64,000 nt of DNA, from the NCBI RefSeq assembly GCF_000016425.1, contig NC_009380.1:2794144-2858143 (forward strand). The letters are read 5' to 3'. The DNA comes from Salinispora tropica CNB-440 (lineage in GTDB: Bacteria > Actinomycetota > Actinomycetes > Mycobacteriales > Micromonosporaceae). Shown in pieces: positions 58,683 to 64,000 of the stretch. The position numbers and the translations under genes were made by a program. The first letter of the stretch is position 1. The number at the start of each line of letters is the position of its first letter. Under the pieces are notes generated by a model. The model was not told the DNA's origin. It saw nothing but the letters and a program-made list of their open reading frames with translations, and made no database searches.

Positions 58683-59669
58683 ATGCCGGCACCGCAGCGC
58701 GCGCCGACTCTGGAGGATGTGGCTCGGGCGGCCGAGGTCTCCCGCGCCACCGCCTCCCGAGTGCTCGCCAACAACGGGTACGCCGCGGCCCGCACCCGCG
58801 ACCGGGTCACCGCCGCCGCCGACCGGCTCGGCTACGTGCCGGACCCGGCCGCCCGCGCCCTGGTCCGCGGCACCGGGGTCCAGCTGGTCACGGTGGTCCA
58901 CGGCACCTCGCCACGGGCACTCGAGGACCCGTACGTTGACCAGGTTGTCGGCGCCGCCGCCCGGGTGTGCGCCCCGCACGGCGTCGGCGTGGCCCTGCAC
59001 TGGCTGCCGACCCGCGACCTGGCCCAGTTGCGCCGGCTCGCCGAGCAGCGTGGGGTGAGCGGGCTGATCCTGGTCAACACCACCCCCTCGGTCCTGGCGG
59101 CCGTGCCACCGACCCTGCGTGGCCGGGTCGCCTCTCTCGGCGTCGGCTCCCCCCTGGTGGCCTCCTTCGACATCGACAACGGCGGCGGCACCACGGCGCT
59201 GGTGGAGCACCTCTACACGACGGGCCGCCGCCGTATCGCCATGATCAGTGGTTCTCGCTGGTTGCCCTGCGCCGGCCGCTCGGTGCGCGCCTACCGGGCC
59301 GTGCTGCGGGCGGCGGGGCTGCCGCCCCGACTGGTCCGAGGTGACTTCACCGCCGACCGGGGACGTGCCGCAGCCCGGGAGGTTCTGGCCCGCTGGCCGG
59401 ACACCGACGCCATCGTCGGTGCCAGCGACGTGACCTCGTTCGGCGTGATCAACGGGCTCCTTCGGGATGGCGTCCAGGTCCCCGGGGACATCGCGGTGAC
59501 CGGCTTCGACGACACCCCACTGGCCGCGATGACCAACCCCTCGCTCACCACGTCCACCCACCCGGTGGCCGGAATCGCGACAGCTGCGGTGACCGCCGTA
59601 CTCAACGGCGACGCGGTCCTACCGCCAACGCTCTTTCCGTCCCGCCCGGTGCACCGGATGAGCGGCTGA
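58683..59669 (+). CDS. LacI-family transcriptional regulator
   Basis: 328 residues. The N-terminal HTH and hinge are TLEDVARAAEVSRATASRVL and YVPDPAARALVRG; a periplasmic-binding-protein-like effector domain follows, with AVTGFDDTPLAAM near the C-terminus. It is expected to repress the divergent MFS gene and perhaps itself through the 16-bp palindrome. The start is the ATG at 58683 preceded by GGGGGA. The frame upstream to 57228 is antisense to the transporter. Confidence 0.93.
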   Translation: MPAPQRAPTLEDVARAAEVSRATASRVLANNGYAAARTRDRVTAAADRLGYVPDPAARALVRGTGVQLVTVVHGTSPRALEDPYVDQVVGAAARVCAPHGVGVALHWLPTRDLAQLRRLAEQRGVSGLILVNTTPSVLAAVPPTLRGRVASLGVGSPLVASFDIDNGGGTTALVEHLYTTGRRRIAMISGSRWLPCAGRSVRAYRAVLRAAGLPPRLVRGDFTADRGRAAAREVLARWPDTDAIVGASDVTSFGVINGLLRDGVQVPGDIAVTGFDDTPLAAMTNPSLTTSTHPVAGIATAAVTAVLNGDAVLPPTLFPSRPVHRMSG

Positions 59670-59748
59670 CCGCCGGTGACGGTCCAACACCAGGTCCGGC
59701 ACCAACCCGAATACCCCGGGCGCCACGTCGCCACATGAGCGCAGTGAC

Positions 59749-59764
59749 AGCCCCCGGAGGGGCT
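59749..59764 (+). promoter_or_regulatory. short leader hairpin before the acetyltransferase
   Basis: AGCCCC and GGGGCT around CGGA, about 40 bases before the acetyltransferase start. It could attenuate expression or end the lacI transcript; there is no T-tract. Confidence 0.35.
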
Positions 59765-59804
59765 CTACGGGCCGATTCAACCTCCGCCCCGGAAGGAGTT
59801 TGCA

Positions 59805-60443
59805 ATGACGGGCGTTCCAACCGATCCGAGCACCCTGCATCCGATGCCCGAACGGCCACGTGTGGTGCTGTTGAAGCCACTGGTAGCCTCGCCACTGATC
59901 GAAGTTGGGGAATTCACCTACTACGACGACCCGGACGATCCGACCGCTTTCGAGGTTCGCAACGTTCTCTATCACTTCGGGCCGGAGCGGCTGATAATCG
60001 GAAAGTTCTGCGCGTTGGCCGAGGGCGTACGGTTCATCATGAACGGCGCCAATCACCGCATGGACGGGCCCTCGACCTTCCCGTTTCCGATTATGGGTGG
60101 CTCCTGGAGCGAACACTTCGATCTCATCACCAACCTGCCCGGGCGGGGTGACACGGTGGTTGGTAACGACGTGTGGTTCGGCTACCACACCATGATTATG
60201 CCTGGTGTTCACATCGGCAGCGGGGCGATCATTGCTGCTGGATCTGTGGTCGTCGACGATGTCCCCGCATATAGCATCGTCGGCGGCAACCCGGCCAGGG
60301 TGATCCGCCGCCGCTTCCCCGAAGAAGACGTTGCCCGCCTGATGGCGGTTGCCTGGTGGGACTGGCCGCTGCAACACATCACCGATCACATCCGCACGAT
60401 CATGTCCGGCAGTATTGACGCCCTGGAGACCGTGGCGCCATAA
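59805..60443 (+). CDS. Vat/CatB-type xenobiotic O-acetyltransferase
   Basis: 212 residues of left-handed beta-helix hexapeptide repeats. The catalytic His84 is in MNGANHRMDGPST, and VVGNDVWFGYHTMIMPGVHIGSGAIIAAGSV shows the repeats; GGNPARVIRRRF near the end completes the signature. Vat proteins acetylate group A streptogramins and CatB proteins acetylate chloramphenicol; the sequence fits either. The ATG at 59805 has AAGGAG seven bases upstream. It sits between LacI and the second MFS copy, suggesting a small resistance island. Confidence 0.9.
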   Translation: MTGVPTDPSTLHPMPERPRVVLLKPLVASPLIEVGEFTYYDDPDDPTAFEVRNVLYHFGPERLIIGKFCALAEGVRFIMNGANHRMDGPSTFPFPIMGGSWSEHFDLITNLPGRGDTVVGNDVWFGYHTMIMPGVHIGSGAIIAAGSVVVDDVPAYSIVGGNPARVIRRRFPEEDVARLMAVAWWDWPLQHITDHIRTIMSGSIDALETVAP

Positions 60444-60537
60444 AGCTGATGAATCTGTCCACCCTCACCGGACCAACCGTCAGGCTGAAGCCTCCCCGCC
60501 AGCTCGGAACCCTGCCACGGCGACGACGGTTCGGTAA

Positions 60538-61752
60538 TCATTCATGGTGTCCACGAGGAGGGCGGGTGGCGGGCACCAACGCGACCGACAACAGCAGCAC
60601 AATCGGTACCACCAGCAGGGCGTGCAGCGTCCCGATCCGTTCCCCGATCAGGCCGAGTAGGGGCGGGTCGGCGAGGAACGCGGTGTACCCGATCGCGGCG
60701 ACCACGCTGACCCTGACCGGGGCGCGCTCCTCCTCGTCGGCCGCTGCGCTCATCCCCACCGGAAAGCTGAGGGAGCCGCCGAGGCCCCACAGCGCCACGC
60801 CGACGGCCGCCACCGGCTCGGAGTCAGCTAGTACCGCCACACTCACGCCGACCACCGCAAGCAGAATCGCACCCCCGAGTACCGGCACCCGCCCCCACCG
60901 GTCCAAGGCAAGGGTGCCGGCGGTCCGGCCAATGGTCATCCCGACCACGAACATCCCGAACACCGCGGCTCCAGCGGCCTCGCTGACCCCGTACCCGTCA
61001 ACGAACGCAATCGCGATCCAGTCGGTGGCGCTCCCCTCACTAAACGCTGCGACCAGCACAAACAGGCCAATCAGCAGGGTCCGTGGCTCCCGCCAGGCCG
61101 CCAACAACGCCCGGCGGCGGGTCGCCCGGGACACCTTGCTGGCGACCGAGGTCGTCTGGGCAGCCGGCAGGAACCCCCGCGCGCCGAACACCATGCCGAC
61201 CAGCACCGCACCGCCGACCAGCGGCAGGTGCACAGCCACCGCCAGCCCCACCTCGGCGGCCACCGCACCAAGACCCGCCCCCGCCACCGAACCCAGACTC
61301 CACGCCGCGTGAAACCGAGGCATCACCGCGCGACCGAGCCGCCGCTCAACGGCAGCACCCTCGATGTTCATCGCGACATCACAGGTACCGGTGCCGTAGC
61401 CGAAGACAAACAACCCCACCGCCACCCCGGGCGGCCAGCTGGCCGCGCTCGCGCAGACACCGGCTACCAGCAGGCCGACGGAGAGGGTCAGCGCCGCCAC
61501 CATCACCGTCCGGGCAGTGCCGAGGCGTTGGACGACCAGACCGGCGACGGGCATCGCCACCACCGCACCGACCGACATCGCGAGCAACAGCAGCCCGAGC
61601 CGGCTCGCGGAGAGGTCAAGCACCTCCCGGACCCCCGGCACCCGGGCAAACCAGGAACCGATAACGAAACCGTTGAGGGCAAACACCACCACGACACCGG
61701 TACGGGCAGCCAGCGCCGACCGCGCGGCGGCCGGGGCCACGACGCTGCTCAC
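60538..61752 (-). CDS. MFS transporter, copy 2
   Basis: 404 residues, the same length as copy 1 and nearly identical over long stretches such as VFGYGTGTCDVAMNIEGA and SFPVGMSAAA, including at the DNA level. The start is the GTG at 61752 with AGAGGA upstream. Copies are in the same orientation about 3.2 kb apart. The palindromic operator of copy 1 is present here only in a decayed form (61811-61823). Confidence 0.92.
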   Translation of the reverse strand: MSSVVAPAAARSALAARTGVVVVFALNGFVIGSWFARVPGVREVLDLSASRLGLLLLAMSVGAVVAMPVAGLVVQRLGTARTVMVAALTLSVGLLVAGVCASAASWPPGVAVGLFVFGYGTGTCDVAMNIEGAAVERRLGRAVMPRFHAAWSLGSVAGAGLGAVAAEVGLAVAVHLPLVGGAVLVGMVFGARGFLPAAQTTSVASKVSRATRRRALLAAWREPRTLLIGLFVLVAAFSEGSATDWIAIAFVDGYGVSEAAGAAVFGMFVVGMTIGRTAGTLALDRWGRVPVLGGAILLAVVGVSVAVLADSEPVAAVGVALWGLGGSLSFPVGMSAAADEEERAPVRVSVVAAIGYTAFLADPPLLGLIGERIGTLHALLVVPIVLLLSVALVPATRPPRGHHE

Positions 61753-62025
61753 GACGGGATCCTCTCGCTCGAGGAGTGGTGCTGGGGCCGGGCCGCACGA
61801 GCACACCCCCGAGTAACATTCTCAACGCATACCGAATATCCCGCGTCGGCTCACGCGCTGTCCGCCGAGCGCCAATCGGCACGCCGTGCCGCTGCCGCCC
61901 CCATGGCCCGATCCTTGTTAACGTGAGTACGCGGCGACGCCGCCTGCCGGCACTCCCCCTCGTACCTGGCACCGACCGCACCACCCTTCGGCCCGGCGGA
62001 CCGGTTGACGGACGAGGGAGACGAC
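61753..62025. other. upstream region of MFS copy 2 and hypothetical gene
   Basis: 273 bases between the divergent genes. It contains the decayed operator GAGTAACATTCTC at 61811-61823. No other gene or hairpin is evident; a promoter for the plus-strand gene must lie here. Confidence 0.5.
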
Positions 62026-62958
62026 ATGGCCGACGGCCCGCCGGCGGAGACGCCCCCGCCGGCCGTACCCCCCGATCCGAAGCAGCACCCGGAGGCCGCG
62101 CCGGACGCCGGGCGGTCTGGCCGCTGGGCCCGGCCGGTGCGGGCGTGTCGACGGGGCGCGGCACGGCTGGCAGCCGTAGCGCGGCGACGGGCCGCCCGGC
62201 TGACACCAACGGCCCGACGACTGGCCGCCCGGCTGACACCGGCCACCCGACGACTGTGGCGGTGGCTGCTCACCGTGGCCCGTACCGTCGACACGGCCGC
62301 GAAGCAGGGGCCGGCCCCGCCCCCACCGCAGGACCCGATCGAGCGGCGTGAGCCGGCCGGGCCGATCACCGTCTTCGCCCGAGGCTACGTCTTCACCTTC
62401 ACCATCCGCGCCGACCTCACCTGGCGGTCGCAGGGACTGCGACCGGACCAGCTGGCCTGGTACGCCCACTACTTCCTGCCACCGGTGACCCAGCGGCTGA
62501 CCGGCATCGCCGCCGATCTCGCCCGAAGCGTCGCACCCCACCGGGCCGGCGAGCTGGAAGCGCAGCTTCAGCGGAAGCTCGCCCAGCAGGAACCGTGGTC
62601 GTTCGAGCGCGGCGGTCAGACGGTCACCTGCCGTCCGGAGGCCTGGGTGCAGCTCGACGAGCGAGTCCGCCAAACCCTCCAGCCCTACTGGGAACGCGTG
62701 ATCGCGCTGGACTGCCGGCACGAGGAGCTGCTACGCCGTGCCCGCTACGCCGAACAGCTCAACCGACGCTGGTCGGCGATCCTCGCCGACCTGCCCGACG
62801 CCGATGTCCCGGAAACGGTCCGCGACGGGCTCACCCGCGCCCGGGAGCGGACCCTCTCCGAGCAGCGGGCCGCCGCCCGGTGGAGCGGTGAACTGCTACG
62901 CCAACGTCACACCGGCCCGGAGGCCGAAACGGAGCCGGAGCCAGAAGTATCCGGCTAA
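62026..62958 (+). CDS. hypothetical protein with Arg/Ala-rich N-terminus
   Basis: 310 residues. Residues 1-40 are Pro/Asp-rich, then an Arg/Ala-rich region repeats ARRLAARLTP-like units (about 55-80), followed by a helical C-terminal domain (PITVFARGYVFTFTIRADLTW, LDCRHEELLRRARYAEQLNRRW). No family is recognised. The start is the ATG at 62026 with GAGGGAG just upstream; the TTG at 62005 is less likely. It lies divergent to MFS copy 2 and convergent to an ABC permease. Confidence 0.7.
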   Translation: MADGPPAETPPPAVPPDPKQHPEAAPDAGRSGRWARPVRACRRGAARLAAVARRRAARLTPTARRLAARLTPATRRLWRWLLTVARTVDTAAKQGPAPPPPQDPIERREPAGPITVFARGYVFTFTIRADLTWRSQGLRPDQLAWYAHYFLPPVTQRLTGIAADLARSVAPHRAGELEAQLQRKLAQQEPWSFERGGQTVTCRPEAWVQLDERVRQTLQPYWERVIALDCRHEELLRRARYAEQLNRRWSAILADLPDADVPETVRDGLTRARERTLSEQRAAARWSGELLRQRHTGPEAETEPEPEVSG

Positions 62959-62982
62959 CGCCCGGACCCGACCGGCGGCGGC

Positions 62983-64000
62983 TCAGCTGGGGACGTCGCG
63001 GCGGCGGAAGCCGACCAGCCCGGCGCCGAACAGCACACCGGCCACGGCGGTGAGCAGCACAAGCGGCAACACGGTCACCTCGACCGCCGGCACCGACGGC
63101 ACATGGGTGTACGGCGAGAGGTTGAGCACCACCTGCGGCAGGTCGAGCACCGCGCCGAGCTGACCCATGAGCAAGAACCCAATCAGCACCGCCCAGGACA
63201 GCGGCACCGACCACCGCGGGGTCAGCCCGATCAGCGCGGTCACCAAGCTCGCCACCACCAGCAACGCCGGTAGCTGCAGCAGCCCGGCCCCGCCCAGGTG
63301 ACGTGCCTGCCCGACCGGATCGCCGGCCGCGAGTCCGTAGCCGAGGCCGGTCGCGATCCCGGCCAGCAGCACGAGGACCGCCGCACCCAGGACCGTGCCC
63401 ACCACCTGGGTCGCCAGCCAACGAACTCGGCTCACCGCGGTCGCGAGCACCGCCTCCAGAACACCGTCCGACTCGTCGGCGCGGGTCCGCAGCAATGCCT
63501 GCACCACGTACGCGCCGATGGCCAACGCGAACAGCCCCAGCATCGCGGCGAGGAACGCGTCGACCAGGTCGTCGGCCCCGCCCCCCATTTCGGCGATCAG
63601 GTCGGCGGCGGTCGGATTCTCGGCGATCACGTCCTTGACCTCGTCCGCGGCGAAGCCCATCGAGATCCCGAGGATCACCACCGCCACCGACCAGCCGACC
63701 AGGGAGCCGCGGTGCAGCCGCCAGAACAGTCCGGCCGGGCTGAGCATGCCGGCGGCGGCACGGGCCGGCCCCCGCGGGGCGCTGAACAGCCCGGCCCCGA
63801 GGTCCCGCCTACCGGCAAGACCGAACGCGGCCAGCGTGGCGCCGACCAGCAACACGACCGGCAGGCCCAGGACCCACCACCGCTCAGCATCGAACGCGCG
63901 TACCTGAGTGCCCCAGCCAAGCGGGGAGAGCCAGGACGGCCATGCGCTCACCAGTTGCAGGCCGTCCCGTTCGCCGAGAACATCTCCGGCAGCGCGGAGC
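62983..64000 (-). CDS. ABC exporter permease, partial at the window end
   Basis: At least 339 residues of an ABC-2 type multidrug exporter permease with many hydrophobic segments. VSAWPSWLSPLGW is a common motif in these actinobacterial permeases, and the last cytoplasmic residues are FRRRDVPS. The frame continues open past position 64000, so the gene starts outside the window; the GTG at 63951 is internal. The ATPase partner is presumably upstream, beyond the window. Confidence 0.88.
   Translation of the reverse strand, partial: LRAAGDVLGERDGLQLVSAWPSWLSPLGWGTQVRAFDAERWWVLGLPVVLLVGATLAAFGLAGRRDLGAGLFSAPRGPARAAAGMLSPAGLFWRLHRGSLVGWSVAVVILGISMGFAADEVKDVIAENPTAADLIAEMGGGADDLVDAFLAAMLGLFALAIGAYVVQALLRTRADESDGVLEAVLATAVSRVRWLATQVVGTVLGAAVLVLLAGIATGLGYGLAAGDPVGQARHLGGAGLLQLPALLVVASLVTALIGLTPRWSVPLSWAVLIGFLLMGQLGAVLDLPQVVLNLSPYTHVPSVPAVEVTVLPLVLLTAVAGVLFGAGLVGFRRRDVPS

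Noticed and set aside
59735-60151. 138-residue ORF overlapping the acetyltransferase
   Set aside because: Low-complexity composition, no family, and it overlaps a clear gene in another frame.

Overview
The window is high-GC actinobacterial DNA. Its gene set points to a filamentous, sporulating actinomycete of the Micromonosporaceae, close to Salinispora or Micromonospora: a spore-pigment type II PKS locus, an actinobacterial cobalamin operon, SARP, LAL and PucR regulators, and GTGA/ATGA-coupled operons. The genus is an inference from gene content; no rRNA, tRNA, transposase, phage gene or CRISPR array was seen.

Layout. (1) 107-811: a stand-alone SGNH hydrolase. (2) 869-14075: a biosynthetic locus I cannot match to a named pathway. 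A tightly coupled minus-strand operon runs from two ACPs (start 12035) through a ketosynthase that has lost one catalytic His, a stand-alone ketosynthase N-terminal domain, an acyl-AMP ligase, a complete FabF-like ketosynthase, a 4-hydroxyphenylpyruvate dioxygenase/4-hydroxymandelate synthase homologue, a PhyH-type 2-oxoglutarate oxygenase, a DUF3050 heme-oxygenase-fold protein and a ThDP-dependent E1 alpha/beta pair to a probable ATP-grasp ligase. A Sfp-type PPTase diverges from it and a second acyl-AMP ligase lies beyond. This is the best candidate for an undescribed system: an aryl-acid-primed, discrete-enzyme PKS with no ketoreductase or dehydratase.

(3) 14193-25572: a whiE-like type II PKS locus, delimited by an intrinsic terminator at 14193 and a strong hairpin at 25535. 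It holds an ABM monooxygenase, KS-beta, KS-alpha, a cupin, a fused ACP-aromatase/cyclase, its own acetyl-CoA carboxylase (accC, accB, fused accDA) and a TcmI-type cyclase on the minus strand. Diverging on the plus strand are a SARP regulator, a second TcmI-type cyclase and an FAD hydroxylase. (4) 25745-35812: a membrane HhH protein, a secreted beta-helix protein, a DUF5995 protein, a LAL-family LuxR regulator, a decayed-looking cyclase/ATPase regulator antisense to a PaaI-like thioesterase, and two CrcB fluoride channels.

(5) 35867-52515: a 12-gene minus-strand cobalamin operon, cobN to a cbiX-cobA fusion, almost every junction overlapping, under a cobalamin riboswitch. Between riboswitch and cobN are a 21-codon ORF and an 18-bp tandem repeat. 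(6) 52644-57093: a small conserved protein, a PucR regulator diverging from an FAD-dependent dehydrogenase, and a hydroxypyruvate-isomerase-like TIM barrel. (7) 57303-61752: two near-identical MFS transporters flanking a LacI regulator and a Vat/CatB-type acetyltransferase; the first transporter has a perfect 16-bp palindromic operator and the second a decayed version. (8) 62026-64000: a hypothetical protein and the 3' part of an ABC exporter permease cut by the window end.
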